This document shows positions 1 through 8,362 of a stretch of 64,000 nt of DNA, one piece after another. The notes under the pieces were generated by a model, which saw only the letters and a program-made list of their open reading frames with translations, was not told the DNA's origin and made no database searches. The stretch is from Reyranella sp. (GTDB lineage: Bacteria; Pseudomonadota; Alphaproteobacteria; Reyranellales; Reyranellaceae). The translations under genes were made by a program, and so were the position numbers. The DNA is taken from assembly GCA_019750135.1 (NCBI GenBank), contig JAIEOV010000105.1, positions 42,875-106,874 on the forward strand. The letters run 5' to 3'. Within the stretch, counting starts at the first letter, position 1, and the number at the start of each line of letters is the position of its first letter.

Positions 1-723
1 GTCCTCGCTGGCCTGGGTTTCGAGGCGCTGGCGACCTCGAGCGGCGCCAAGGCGGGCGTGTTGGGCAAGCGCGACGGCAAGGTCACGCGTGAAGAGGCGT
101 TGGCCAACGCCAAGCAGATCGTCGAGGCCTGCGACCTGCCGGTGGCGGCCGATCTCGAGAAGGGTTTTGGCGATGGGCCCGAGGCTGCGGCGGAGACGAT
201 CCGGCAGGCGGCCGGCATCGGCCTGGTCGGCGGCTCGATCGAGGACTTTTCCGGCGACAAGGACAAGCCGCTGTACGACATCGAGGCTGCCGCGGCGCGC
301 GTCGCGGCTGCGGTGAAGGCGGCGCGGGCGCTGCCGTTCCCCTTCATGCTGACGGCGCGCGCCGAGGGCTTCCTGCGCGGCAAGGCCGACCTCGACGACA
401 TCATCAAGCGCCTGAAGGCCTACGAGGCGGCCGGCGCCGACGTGCTGTTCGCGCCTGGGCTGCCGGACATCGAAGCGGTGAAGAAGGTCTGCAGCTCGAT
501 CGGCAAGCCGTTCAACTTCATGGTCGGCATCAAGGGCCGGTCCTTCAGCGTTGCCGAGCTGCAGGCCGCCGGCGTCAAGCGCATCAGTCTCGCGACCTCA
601 CTCTACCGCGCCGCGATGACCGGCCTGGTGAACGCGGCGAAGGAAGTGAAGGACAAGGGCACCTTTACCTACCTCGATTCGTCGGTTCCGACGCCCGAGC
701 TCAATGCGTTCATGAAGGAGTGA
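1..723 (+). CDS. Isocitrate lyase/PEP mutase-superfamily protein (partial, 5' end outside window)
   Basis: The reading frame is open from base 1 to the TGA at 721-723, so 240 C-terminal residues are visible and the start lies upstream. The segments DLEKGFGDGP, VGGSIEDFSGD and LTARAEGF are those of the small ICL/PEPM family, TIM-barrel enzymes that break or form C-C or P-C bonds next to a 2-oxo acid (methylisocitrate lyase, oxaloacetate decarboxylase, phosphonopyruvate hydrolase). The SIED and TAR(A)E segments supply the Mg-binding and substrate-binding acids in the family. The N-terminal part and the lyase active-site loop are missing or not diagnostic, so the reaction cannot be chosen. It converges on the next gene with a gap of only 7 bases. 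Confidence 0.85.
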   Translation, partial: VLAGLGFEALATSSGAKAGVLGKRDGKVTREEALANAKQIVEACDLPVAADLEKGFGDGPEAAAETIRQAAGIGLVGGSIEDFSGDKDKPLYDIEAAAARVAAAVKAARALPFPFMLTARAEGFLRGKADLDDIIKRLKAYEAAGADVLFAPGLPDIEAVKKVCSSIGKPFNFMVGIKGRSFSVAELQAAGVKRISLATSLYRAAMTGLVNAAKEVKDKGTFTYLDSSVPTPELNAFMKE

Positions 724-730
724 CGACCGC

Positions 731-1069
731 CTACTTGCAGCTCAGAGTTTCCGCCGCCGGCCGGCTGCCGCGGTCGATGTCGTAGGTGTCGGGCAGGAAC
801 TTGTTCTTGATCAGCTTGCCCGAAACCTCGACCTGGGCGCCGACCTTGCAGCCCTTGTCGTTGCGATGGGTGACCATGCCGAACTGGCAGGAGGTCTTGC
901 GGTCGCGGAAGAAGATCACGCCGGCCGCCTCGACCATGCGGTCGATCGTGCCGGAAACCTTGACGTCCTGGCCTTCGAGGTTGTCGCAGAATTGCGCGGT
1001 CGCCGGGCCCGTCTGAAGCCACAGGGCGACCGGCAGCGTCACCGCGGCGGCGATGAGTCTCGGCCGCAT
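731..1069 (-). CDS. Small secreted protein, OB-fold-like
   Basis: This 112-residue protein begins with a clear Sec signal peptide: MRPRL, then a hydrophobic stretch, with probable cleavage after ATAQ near residue 26. The mature part has four cysteines (in FCDN, SCQFG, GCKVG and LSCK), enough for two disulfides in the periplasm. The pattern VKVSGTIDRMVEA...GAQVEVSGKLIKN resembles small OB-fold 'bacterial nucleic-acid-binding/BOF-like' periplasmic proteins, but that is only a resemblance. An in-frame ATG 24 bases upstream would lengthen the N terminus; the chosen start puts the basic residues directly before the hydrophobic core. It lies 56 bases downstream of the adenylate cyclase gene on the same strand. 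Confidence 0.7.
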   Translation of the reverse strand: MRPRLIAAAVTLPVALWLQTGPATAQFCDNLEGQDVKVSGTIDRMVEAAGVIFFRDRKTSCQFGMVTHRNDKGCKVGAQVEVSGKLIKNKFLPDTYDIDRGSRPAAETLSCK

Positions 1070-1125
1070 CGTCTTTCTTCCACCCCACACCATCGCTGCA
1101 ATATTAGGGCTGGCACGCTTCCTGT

Positions 1126-2874
1126 CTACGGCAGGCCGGCCTTGGCGAGGCCATCCAGGATGCGCTGGAAATCCCGAGCATCCTTGTAGGGCAGGACACC
1201 TTCGCGCTGCTGCAGCGAGAAACCGGGATTGACCTGGAGCAGCCCCGCCCAGGCCTCGCGCGCCTCCTCGGTCCGCCCGAGATGGCCGTACGAGGCCGCC
1301 AGCAGCATGCGGCTGGCGTCGGTGTTGGGATTGCGCGCGATGCGCTCCACCAGATAGCCGGCGGCAATTTCGTCCTGCCCCATGCTGAAATGCGCCTGCG
1401 CCGCGAGATGCAGCAGGATGTTGGGGTAGAGCGGATCGAGCCGCATCGCGACGGCGAGCGATTCCAGCGCCTGCTTGTGATGGCCCGAATACATCAGCGC
1501 CATGCCCAGCAGCGCATGGCCTTGCGCATAGTTGTGGTCCAGCTCGACCGCCCGGTTGAGTTCCGTCAGCGCCTCGTCGTAGCGGCGCTGCCAGACCCGC
1601 ACGTTGCCCATGGCGACATGGCCGCCGGGCTGGCGTTCGTCGAGCTCCAGCGCACGGCGCGCCCACCGTTCGCCCTCTGCCAGCGCGCCTTGCGGATCGG
1701 GGATCCAGGCGTTGACGTAGTCGGACACCGAGGCGAAGGCCAGGCCGACATGCGGCGCGGTGAAATTCGGATCGAGCTCCAGCGCGCGCCGATGCAGGGC
1801 CTTGGCTTCGGCGATGGTCTCGCGCGTGCCCAGCCCCAGCAGCTGGCGGGCGCGCAGCCAGCTTTCGTAGGCGTCGATGTTCTTGGTGCCGCCGCGCTTG
1901 AGGTCTTGCTCCTCGACGCGGCTGAGCTTCACCGCCAGCGCCTCGACGATCTTGTGCACGACCTCGTCCTGGGTCGCGAAGATGTCGGTCAGCTCGCGGT
2001 CGAAGCGGTCGGCCCACAGATGGCCGCCGCTCTCGGCATCGACCAGCTGGGCGGTGATGCGCACGCGGTTGCCGGCCTTGCGGATCGAGCCTTCGAGCAC
2101 GAAGCGCACGCCGAGCTCGCGGCCGACCTCCTGCACCTTCACGGCGCGGCCCTTGTAGGTGAAGGACGAGTTGCGCGCGATCACGAACAGCGCCTGCACC
2201 TTGGACAGGTCCGTGATCAGGTCCTCGGAGATGCCGTCGCTGAAATACTCCTGCTCGGCATCGCCGCTCATGTTGGTGAAGGGCAGCACGGCGATCGAGG
2301 GCTTGTCCGGCACGGCGGGCGCCGTCGGGCGCCCCTTGCCGTTGGCCCGGCCGATGCGGAACACGCGGACCGGCCGGGCGATGTTCTTGACCGGCTTCTC
2401 GCCCAGGTCTTCCAGCTCGATGCCGAGCTTGTCGCGCACCGAATCGCGCACCGCGCGCGACACGAAGATGGCGCCGGGCTCGGCCAGGCCCTCCAGCCGG
2501 GCGGCGATGTTGACGCCGTCGCCGAAGATGTCGCCGTCCTCGATGATGACGTCGCCGAGATTGATGCCGATGCGGAACTCGATGCGCGCGTCGTCGGGGG
2601 CGCCGCGATTGCGATCGGCCATGCCGGCCTGGATGGCGACGGCGCAGCGCACCGCCTCGACGGCGCTGGCGAAATCGACCAGCAGGCCATCGCCGGTGCG
2701 CTTGACGATGCGGCCGCGATGGGCGGCGATATGGGGCTCGATCAATTCGCCCAGGTGGCCCTTCAGGCGCTGCAGCGTGCCTTCCTCGTCGCGACTCATC
2801 AGCCGGCTGTAGCCGGCGACATCGGCTGCCAGGATGGCCGCGAGCCTTCGTTCGGTGCGCTGATCGTCTTCCAT
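1126..2874 (-). CDS. Class III adenylate/guanylate cyclase with TolB-like and TPR regions
   Basis: The 582-residue protein has three parts. Residues about 8-175 are a class III cyclase domain: both metal-binding Asp sites (LAADVAGYS and GDGLLVDF), the KRTGDG lysine that contacts adenine, and the Asn/Arg pair in DGVNIAARLE are present, so it should be active and make cAMP from ATP. Residues about 200-330 are a TolB-like region (IAVLPFTNMSGD, YFSDGISEDLITDLSK, FVLEGSIRK, LVDAESGGHLWADRFDR). The rest is TPR repeats (for example GLAFASVSDYV, NYAQGHALLGMALM). There is no signal peptide or membrane helix, so it is probably cytosolic. MEDDQ was chosen as start; an upstream ATG adding eight residues (2898) is possible. 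The TolB/TPR half closely resembles the regulator at 51310-52875. Confidence 0.9.
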   Translation of the reverse strand: MEDDQRTERRLAAILAADVAGYSRLMSRDEEGTLQRLKGHLGELIEPHIAAHRGRIVKRTGDGLLVDFASAVEAVRCAVAIQAGMADRNRGAPDDARIEFRIGINLGDVIIEDGDIFGDGVNIAARLEGLAEPGAIFVSRAVRDSVRDKLGIELEDLGEKPVKNIARPVRVFRIGRANGKGRPTAPAVPDKPSIAVLPFTNMSGDAEQEYFSDGISEDLITDLSKVQALFVIARNSSFTYKGRAVKVQEVGRELGVRFVLEGSIRKAGNRVRITAQLVDAESGGHLWADRFDRELTDIFATQDEVVHKIVEALAVKLSRVEEQDLKRGGTKNIDAYESWLRARQLLGLGTRETIAEAKALHRRALELDPNFTAPHVGLAFASVSDYVNAWIPDPQGALAEGERWARRALELDERQPGGHVAMGNVRVWQRRYDEALTELNRAVELDHNYAQGHALLGMALMYSGHHKQALESLAVAMRLDPLYPNILLHLAAQAHFSMGQDEIAAGYLVERIARNPNTDASRMLLAASYGHLGRTEEAREAWAGLLQVNPGFSLQQREGVLPYKDARDFQRILDGLAKAGLP

Positions 2875-2979
2875 GGGTCGAATTCCGGGGCGCAACATAA
2901 CGTCGTGCCCCGCTTTACGCGAGATGGTTGCAGAAGGGGTGGCCTTGCGCCGGTTGATGACCTCGATGATCCTAGGGAT

Positions 2980-4461
2980 ATGGATACTGCCGCCGATTTT
3001 GCACGTGCTGATAGCGAACATCTCGATGTGCTGATCGTCGGCGCAGGCCTGTCGGGCATCGGCGCCGCCTGGCATCTGCAGGACAAGTGTCCCGGCAAGC
3101 GCTACGCCATCGTCGAGGCGCGTCAGGCCAGTGGCGGCACGTGGGATCTGTTCCGCTATCCCGGCATCCGCTCGGACTCCGACATGTACACGCTGGGCTA
3201 CTCGTTCCGCCCGTGGAAGGACGCCAAGGCGATCGCCGACGGCCCGTCGATCCTGTCCTACATCCGCGAGGTCGCGAGCGATCACGGCATAGACTCCAGG
3301 ATCCGTTACGGCCATCGCGTGGTCGCGGCCCGCTGGTCGACGCCCGAGGCGCGCTGGACGGTCGAGATCGAGCAGGGGCCCGAGCAGCGCCGGACGACGA
3401 TCACCTGCGGCTTTCTCCTGATGTGCAGCGGCTACTACGACTACGCGGCGGGCTACCTGCCGCCGTTCCCGGGCATCGATCGCTTCAAAGGACGCATCGT
3501 CCATCCCCAGAAATGGACCGACGACATCGATTACAAGGCCAAGCGGGTCGTCGTGATCGGCAGCGGCGCCACCGCCGTCACCCTGGTGCCGGAGATGGCC
3601 AAGGACGCCACGCACGTCACCATGCTGCAGCGCTCGCCGACCTACGTCGTGGCGCGGCCGGCCGAGGACGCGATCGCCAACCGGTTGCGCCGCCACCTGC
3701 CGCTCGGTCTGGCCTATGGTCTGGCGCGCTGGAAGAACGTGCTTCTGGGCATGTTCTTTTATCAGCTCTGCAAGCGCCGGCCCGAGCGCGCCAAGGAACT
3801 GATCATGAAGGGCGTGCGCTACTGTCTGGGTCCGGATTACGACGTCGCCAGCCATTTCACGCCGCGCTACAACCCGTGGGACCAGCGGCTTTGCCTGGTG
3901 CCCGACGCCGACCTGTTCCGCGCCATCCGCCGCAAACAGGTTTCGGTCGTCACCGACGAGATCGAGACCTTCACCGAGACCGGCCTCCGGCTGAAGTCGG
4001 GCAAGGAGCTCGAGGCCGACCTGATCGTCACCGCCACCGGCCTTGCGCTGCAGCTCATGGGCGGCGTGACCGTGGCGGTCGACGGCAAGACCGTCGAGCC
4101 TGCCGATACCGTCTCCTACAAGGGCATGATGTACAGCGACGTGCCCAACCTCGCCGTCGTGTCGGGCTACACCAACGCCTCGTGGACGCTGAAGGCCGAC
4201 CTGGTCTGCGAATACGTCTGCCGGCTGCTCAATCACATGCAGAAGGCCGGCCTGCGCCAGTGCACGCCGCGGCTCGACGATCCGGCCATGGAGCGCCTGC
4301 CGTGGGTCGACTTCTCGTCGGGCTACATCAAGCGCGCCATCGACAAGTTCCCCAAGCAGGGCGCGCGCAAGCCCTGGCGGCTCAACCAGAACTACGCGCT
4401 CGACCTGTTGAGCCTGCGCTACGGCTCGGTGCGTGACAGGGCGATGGTGTTCTCGAAGTAA
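2980..4461 (+). CDS. Class B flavin monooxygenase / Baeyer-Villiger-type monooxygenase
   Basis: The 493-residue protein carries an FAD Rossmann motif near the N terminus (VGAGLSGIGAAWHL, residues about 20-33) and a second, NADPH-binding one (VIGSGATAVTLVPEMA, about residue 185). Between them is the class B monooxygenase fingerprint FxGxxxHxxxW (FKGRIVHPQKW), followed by Thr instead of the usual Pro or Asp. Such enzymes use NADPH and O2 to insert oxygen next to a ketone or oxidise N or S atoms. The substrate cannot be predicted. The gene is divergent from the cyclase, with 105 bases between the starts. The ATG at 2980 is chosen because it comes 16 residues before the Rossmann strand. Confidence 0.9.
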   Translation: MDTAADFARADSEHLDVLIVGAGLSGIGAAWHLQDKCPGKRYAIVEARQASGGTWDLFRYPGIRSDSDMYTLGYSFRPWKDAKAIADGPSILSYIREVASDHGIDSRIRYGHRVVAARWSTPEARWTVEIEQGPEQRRTTITCGFLLMCSGYYDYAAGYLPPFPGIDRFKGRIVHPQKWTDDIDYKAKRVVVIGSGATAVTLVPEMAKDATHVTMLQRSPTYVVARPAEDAIANRLRRHLPLGLAYGLARWKNVLLGMFFYQLCKRRPERAKELIMKGVRYCLGPDYDVASHFTPRYNPWDQRLCLVPDADLFRAIRRKQVSVVTDEIETFTETGLRLKSGKELEADLIVTATGLALQLMGGVTVAVDGKTVEPADTVSYKGMMYSDVPNLAVVSGYTNASWTLKADLVCEYVCRLLNHMQKAGLRQCTPRLDDPAMERLPWVDFSSGYIKRAIDKFPKQGARKPWRLNQNYALDLLSLRYGSVRDRAMVFSK

Positions 4462-4798
4462 GCCGGCCGGCGCCGCCGCCAGCACCTCGTCAATGTTGCG
4501 CTCGGCCGCCTTGTGGCTCGGGCAACCCAATCGGCCTATCGGTTGTAATTAAGACAGTTACGCAAGTTTCGCTATTGGATTTCTCGCCGCGTTGGCCTTG
4601 GTGCCCATCCCGCCCGGCGCGTCACAGCCGGACGGGATGACCGGCTCCGCGACGGGAGCCGATCTGGCACAGCGTCGGATGAACGATGCATAGAGCGACA
4701 AACGCTCGGATCCTATTAAAAACCACCGTGGTTGTCAATAACTGTAGTGCAGATCGGCGTCTTGGTTCGTTTATTCTTTTGAGGCTCCAGGAGGGGCC
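4462..4798. other. Intergenic region with tandem hairpins and a short palindrome
   Basis: No conserved gene is visible here, and parts are clearly A+T-richer than the surroundings (4540-4590 and 4710-4790). Two hairpins stand in tandem: 4607-4618 pairs with 4627-4638 (11 of 12 positions, 8-base loop), and 4642-4648 pairs perfectly with 4655-4661. At 4721-4733 lies AACCAC-C-GTGGTT, a perfect palindrome around one base and operator-like. Neither hairpin is followed by a T run, so a simple terminator reading for the upstream monooxygenase is not supported. Confidence 0.5.
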
Positions 4799-4918
4799 AT
4801 GGCTGAGGGGCCGACGCCGGCGGCATACCATTGCCTGTGCGCTCAGCCAGATGCTGGCAATGCCATCGCCGCCGCCGAGCTACCAGCTAAGCCGCCGCCC
4901 GGTGCTGCAGACCGCTGA
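4799..4918 (+). CDS. Possible 39-residue small ORF with strong ribosome binding site
   Basis: An ATG at 4799 is preceded, at ideal spacing, by the strong Shine-Dalgarno sequence AGGAGGGG and opens 39 codons ending at TGA 4916-4918. The product would begin MAEGPTPAAYHCLC; it has two closely spaced cysteines and no recognisable domain. Its last 32 bases overlap antisense the 3' end of the SnoaL-like gene. The region upstream is A+T-rich with a palindrome at 4721-4733, as expected for a promoter. The ribosome binding site is the only real evidence for translation; it may be chance or a remnant. Confidence 0.25.
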   Translation: MAEGPTPAAYHCLCAQPDAGNAIAAAELPAKPPPGAADR

Positions 4919-5345
4919 GCGCCGGAATGGGATCGGCGCCGATCTGGCGCAGCAGCGAGGCCAGGTCGTAGTGGGAGCTCTCGGAGAACATCAGCCCGTC
5001 CTTGAAGGAGAGGGTGACGACGAACGGCTGCGCGATGGCACGGCCGGTCGGCTCGATGCCGAGGAAACGGCCGACATGGCGGCCGTGCCAGGTCACCTCG
5101 GCCATGTAGCCGCCGTCCTCGAGCCAGCCGCCGCGCTGGCCCGGGCCGCGCTTCACCGTGACGTCGAAGGTGGTCCACCACTGGCGATAATGCGCCGCTG
5201 CGCCCTCGTGGCCGTGCCAGACCTGGCCGGTCGCGAGGTCCTTGAACACGCACTCGGGATGCAGCGTGGCCAGCGTGCCCGCGAGGTCCTGGCCATTCTC
5301 GGCCGCGAGATGGCGGCCGACGAGAGCGGCGAGCTGCTGGTCCAT
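4887..5345 (-). CDS. SnoaL-like / NTF2-fold protein
   Basis: The 152-residue product fits the single-domain NTF2-like SnoaL family: an N-terminal helix (MDQQLAALVGRHLAAENGQD), the strand-turn HPECVFKDLATGQVWHGHEG, and the ester-cyclase-like segment VTWHGRHVGRFLGIEPTGR. Members are small alpha+beta barrels that act as cyclases, isomerases or binding proteins, so no reaction can be assigned. It has no signal peptide and should be cytosolic. The start is divergent from the MarR gene with only 29 bases between the two ATGs, so the regulator very probably controls it. Confidence 0.8.
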   Translation of the reverse strand: MDQQLAALVGRHLAAENGQDLAGTLATLHPECVFKDLATGQVWHGHEGAAAHYRQWWTTFDVTVKRGPGQRGGWLEDGGYMAEVTWHGRHVGRFLGIEPTGRAIAQPFVVTLSFKDGLMFSESSHYDLASLLRQIGADPIPALSGLQHRAAA

Positions 5346-5360
5346 GGGTGGTCTCCTGCT

Positions 5361-5399
5361 ATATTCGAAGTCTGATGAAATATAAGAACTTTGATATCA
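5361..5399. promoter_or_regulatory. A+T-rich divergent promoter/operator between the SnoaL-like and marR genes
   Basis: This short A+T-rich island lies between two divergent starts in otherwise G+C-rich DNA. It contains the inverted repeat ATATT-N13-AATAT (5361-5383) and the perfect 8-base palindrome TGATATCA (5392-5399), directly before the second possible start of the MarR gene. MarR proteins bind such palindromes as dimers and usually repress both their own gene and the divergent neighbour. Function here is inferred from position. Confidence 0.5.
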
Positions 5400-5860
5400 T
5401 GCGCAAGCCGATCCTCCCGAAGCCCGGCGAGGGCAAGCGCGGGGCCCAGGGGCATCTCGGCTACCTGGTGCGCCAGGCGAGCGTGGCCGTGCGGGCGGCG
5501 ATGGAGAAGGCGCTGGCCGACGTCGAGGTCACGCCACCGCAGTTCAGCGTGCTCACCATGATCGTGGCCTATCCCGGCGCGTCGGGCGCCGACCTGGCGC
5601 GGCTCACTTTCCTGACGCCGCAGACCATCAACGTGATCGTGCGCAACCTCGAGAGGATGGGTGCCATCGCCAAGTCGGCCGACGCCGAGCATGGCCGCAT
5701 CCTGCGATTGACGGCGACGGCCAAGGGCCAGGCGCTGTTGAAGCGCTGTCGGTGGCGGGTGATGGAGGTAGAGGACCGGCTGGGCGGCCTGCTCGGCCGC
5801 GACGAGGAGCGCGTGGTGCGCCGCTGGTTGAGCGCGGTGGGCGAGGCGTTGACGAAGTAG
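5375..5860 (+). CDS. MarR-family transcriptional regulator
   Basis: The 161-residue protein (from ATG 5375) has the winged helix-turn-helix of MarR regulators: FSVLTMIVAYPGASGADLARL, then TPQTINVIVRNLERMGAI as recognition helix, and the wing with D-x-R-like residues ADAEHGRILRLTATAKG. MarR dimers bind palindromic DNA and release it on binding a phenolic or other small ligand. It probably represses the divergent SnoaL-like gene and itself. ATG 5399 (MRKPILPK) is an alternative start, eight residues shorter and immediately after the TGATATCA palindrome; the track-longest start at 5348 overlaps the divergent promoter and is less likely. A large palindrome follows the stop codon at once. Confidence 0.9.
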   Translation: MKYKNFDIMRKPILPKPGEGKRGAQGHLGYLVRQASVAVRAAMEKALADVEVTPPQFSVLTMIVAYPGASGADLARLTFLTPQTINVIVRNLERMGAIAKSADAEHGRILRLTATAKGQALLKRCRWRVMEVEDRLGGLLGRDEERVVRRWLSAVGEALTK

Positions 5861-5864
5861 CTGC

Positions 5865-5942
5865 GCTGGGGGCGCGCCACTCCAGTGGCGCGTCATGCTC
5901 TGCTTCAACGAAGACGCGCCACTGGAGTGGCGCGCCCCCAGC
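5865..5942. repeat. Long nested inverted repeat (30-bp perfect arms) at a convergent junction
   Basis: Bases 5865-5894 and 5913-5942 are exact reverse complements of each other, separated by an 18-base loop. Each arm itself holds a 20-base palindrome (5873-5892 and 5915-5934) of the form CGCGCCACT-CC-AGTGGCGCG, so the DNA or RNA can fold into one long hairpin or two short ones. It fills the whole gap between convergent marR and the dehydrogenase gene, and its last base is part of that gene's stop codon. It could stop transcription in both directions, though no T run is present. The element at 13561-13634 has the same design. Confidence 0.9.
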
Positions 5943-8362
5943 TATGACAAGATCTTCTTTCTCTGCGGATCCACCGCGGCGCCGTCGATGCGGCTCGCGG
6001 CGTGGCGGCGTGTGAAGGCTTCGATCTCGTAGTCGGTATGGCCGGCCTCGTCGGCAGGCACGTAGCCGAAGGCGATGGCCTTGCCGATCGTGTGGCCCCA
6101 GCCGGCGGAGGAGGTGACGCCCAAGACCTTGCCGTCGCGGCGGATCGCTTCGCCGCCGTAGAGCTGGACATCGGCATCGACCAGCAGCGTGATCAGCTTG
6201 CGCGACGGACCGGTGGCCTTGGCCTTCTCCAGGGCGGCGCGGCCGATGAAGTCGGATTTCTTCCTGAGCGATACGGCGAAGCCGAGGCCGGCCTCGTAGG
6301 GCGTATAGTCCGGCGTGATGTCGCTGCCCCAGTAGAGGTAGCGCTTCTCCAGGCGCAGCGAATCGATGGCGCGGTAGCCCGCATCGGCCAAGCCGAGATC
6401 GCGGCCGGCCGCCCATAGAAGCTCGTAGACATGGGCGGCGTATTCGGTCGGCACGTGCAGCTCCCATCCCAGCTCGCCCAGGTAAGTGACGCGCAACGCC
6501 AGCACCGGCGCGAAGCCGATGCGCAGCTCGCGCGCGGTCATGTAGGGAAAGGCCTGGTTGCTCACATCGCCGTCGGCGACCTGCTCCAGGATCTGCCGCG
6601 ACAACGGCCCGGCGAGGTTGATCGTGGCGCGCGCCGAGGTCAGCTCCTGCACCGTCACCGAGCCGTCGGTCGGCAGGTGCTTCTTGATCCACCCCATGTC
6701 GCGCACGCCGAAGGCGCTGCCCGTCACCATGTAGAAACGGTTCTCGTCCAGCCGAGCGAAGGTGAGGTCGGCCTCGATGCCGCCGCGTTCGTTGCACAGC
6801 TGGGTGTAGATGAGGGCACCCTGCGGCTTGTCGAGATCGTTGGCCGCCAGCCGCTGCAGCGCGGCGAAGGCGCCGGGCCCGGAAATCTCGTACTTGGAGA
6901 ACGAGCTCTGGTCGATCAGCACGGCGCGTTCGCGGACGGCGCGGCATTCGGTGCCGACTGGGCCGAACCAGTTGGGCCGGCTTTCGAACGACGGCCGGTC
7001 GACCGCCTCGGTGCCGGCGGGCGCGAACCAGTTGGGCCGCTCCCAGCCGAAGCGCGAGCCGAACACGGCGTTCTTGGCCTTGAGCAGGGGATAGAGCGGC
7101 GAGCGCCGGCCGCCGCGCGCGGACTCCAGCTCCTCGATCGGATAGTGGATCTGGTAGTAGCGCCAGTAGCTGTCGACGCTGCGCTCGGCCAGGTACCGCG
7201 CGCTCATGTGATGGCTGCCGAAGCGGCGCACGTCGAAGGCCCACAGGTCGAGACCCGGCTCGCCCTCGACGATCCATTCCGCCATCGCCTTGCCGGCGCC
7301 GCCGGAGGCCGCGATGCCCGAGGTGAAGCCGCAGGCGACGTAGACGTTGTCGCGCTCAGGCGCCAGACCCATGATCGGCTCGCCGTCCGGCGAGATCGGG
7401 ATCGGCCCGTTGATCACGGTGCGGATGCCGAGCTCGTTCAGGATCGGCAGCCGCTCTGCCGCCGGCAGCACGAACTGCTCCAGCCGCTCCTGGTTGGGCT
7501 GCAGCAACTCGCGGCCGAACGAGAAGGGCACACCCTCGGCGCCGAAGGTCGGCGTGCCCTTCTCCCAGCCGCCGATCGCCAGCGCGCCAGGCTCGGGCTT
7601 CAAATAGAAGATGCGGTCGGGATCGCGCAGCGTCGGCAGGCCGGACGGGATGGCGTTGCTCTTCTCGGTGATCAGGTACTGGTGCTCGACGGCGCCCGCC
7701 GGCACTTCTACGCCGGCCATGCGCGCCACGTCGCGGGCCCAGATGCCGGCGGCCACGACCACGATCTCGCAATCGACGTTGCCCTGGTCGGTCCGCACGC
7801 GGGTGATGCGCCGGTCCTTTGCGTCGAAGCCCGTGACCAGCACGTTCTCGACGATGCGCACGCCGCCCGTCCGTGCGCCCCTGGCATAGGCCATGGTCAG
7901 GCTCGAAGGCTCGACCGAGCCGTCGTTGGGCACGAACACCGCGCCGACGATGCCGTCCGGGTCGATCAGCGGGAACTTCTGCTGTGCTTCCCTGGGGCTG
8001 AGCGTATGCAGCTCGAAGTCGAAGCTTCTGGCCGTCGTCGCCATGCGCTTCAGCTCGCTCCAGCGCTCCTCCGAGGAGGCGAGCCTCAGGCTGCCGACCG
8101 GCTTCCATTCGGTCGCCTGCCCGGTCTCGGCCTCGAGCTTGCCGTAGAGCTGGGCGCTGTACTGCATCAGGCGGGTGAGGTTGCGCTTGCTGCGGAGCTG
8201 CCCGACCAGCCCGGCGGCATGCCAGGTCGAGCCGTGCGTCAGGCCGAGCTTCTCGAGCACCAGCACGTCCTTCTGGGCGAGCTTGGCGAGGTGATAGGCG
8301 ATGGAACAGCCCACCGCACCGCCGCCGATGACGACGATGCGGGCCTGACTTGGAAGGCTCAC
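5942..8362 (-). CDS. Dimethylglycine/sarcosine dehydrogenase-like FAD protein with C-terminal GcvT domain
   Basis: The 806-residue protein matches the dimethylglycine dehydrogenase layout. Residues about 8-400 form a DAO-type FAD domain (VVIGGGAVGCSIAYHLA, then HGSTWHAAGLVGQLR, the region of covalent FAD in relatives). Residues about 430-800 are the GcvT/aminomethyltransferase-like folate-binding domain (IDQSSFSKYEISGPGA, LTFARLDENRFYMVTG, TYLGELGWELHVP, GLRLEKRY-like LRLEKRYLYWG). Such enzymes N-demethylate amino acids and pass the one-carbon unit to tetrahydrofolate. The start is GTG at 8362, overlapping the Rieske gene by GTGA, so the two are translationally coupled. The pairing suggests successive demethylation of a quaternary or tertiary amine; the exact substrate is unknown. 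Confidence 0.9.
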   Translation of the reverse strand: MSLPSQARIVVIGGGAVGCSIAYHLAKLAQKDVLVLEKLGLTHGSTWHAAGLVGQLRSKRNLTRLMQYSAQLYGKLEAETGQATEWKPVGSLRLASSEERWSELKRMATTARSFDFELHTLSPREAQQKFPLIDPDGIVGAVFVPNDGSVEPSSLTMAYARGARTGGVRIVENVLVTGFDAKDRRITRVRTDQGNVDCEIVVVAAGIWARDVARMAGVEVPAGAVEHQYLITEKSNAIPSGLPTLRDPDRIFYLKPEPGALAIGGWEKGTPTFGAEGVPFSFGRELLQPNQERLEQFVLPAAERLPILNELGIRTVINGPIPISPDGEPIMGLAPERDNVYVACGFTSGIAASGGAGKAMAEWIVEGEPGLDLWAFDVRRFGSHHMSARYLAERSVDSYWRYYQIHYPIEELESARGGRRSPLYPLLKAKNAVFGSRFGWERPNWFAPAGTEAVDRPSFESRPNWFGPVGTECRAVRERAVLIDQSSFSKYEISGPGAFAALQRLAANDLDKPQGALIYTQLCNERGGIEADLTFARLDENRFYMVTGSAFGVRDMGWIKKHLPTDGSVTVQELTSARATINLAGPLSRQILEQVADGDVSNQAFPYMTARELRIGFAPVLALRVTYLGELGWELHVPTEYAAHVYELLWAAGRDLGLADAGYRAIDSLRLEKRYLYWGSDITPDYTPYEAGLGFAVSLRKKSDFIGRAALEKAKATGPSRKLITLLVDADVQLYGGEAIRRDGKVLGVTSSAGWGHTIGKAIAFGYVPADEAGHTDYEIEAFTRRHAASRIDGAAVDPQRKKILS

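Noticed and set aside
1282..2979. Very long open frames opposite or alongside real genes (for example 1282-2979 plus, 6431-8428 plus, 14410-16500 minus, 40267-42210 minus)
   Set aside because: They follow the G+C-rich third-position bias of the genes on the other strand, have no family motifs, and are full of Arg, Ala and Gly. They are shadows.
6965..7039. A 15-base direct repeat 60 bases apart in the dehydrogenase gene (6965-6979 and 7025-7039), encoding RPNWF twice
   Set aside because: The two WF-containing segments are a normal feature of dimethylglycine dehydrogenase-like proteins, so this is not a recent tandem duplication.
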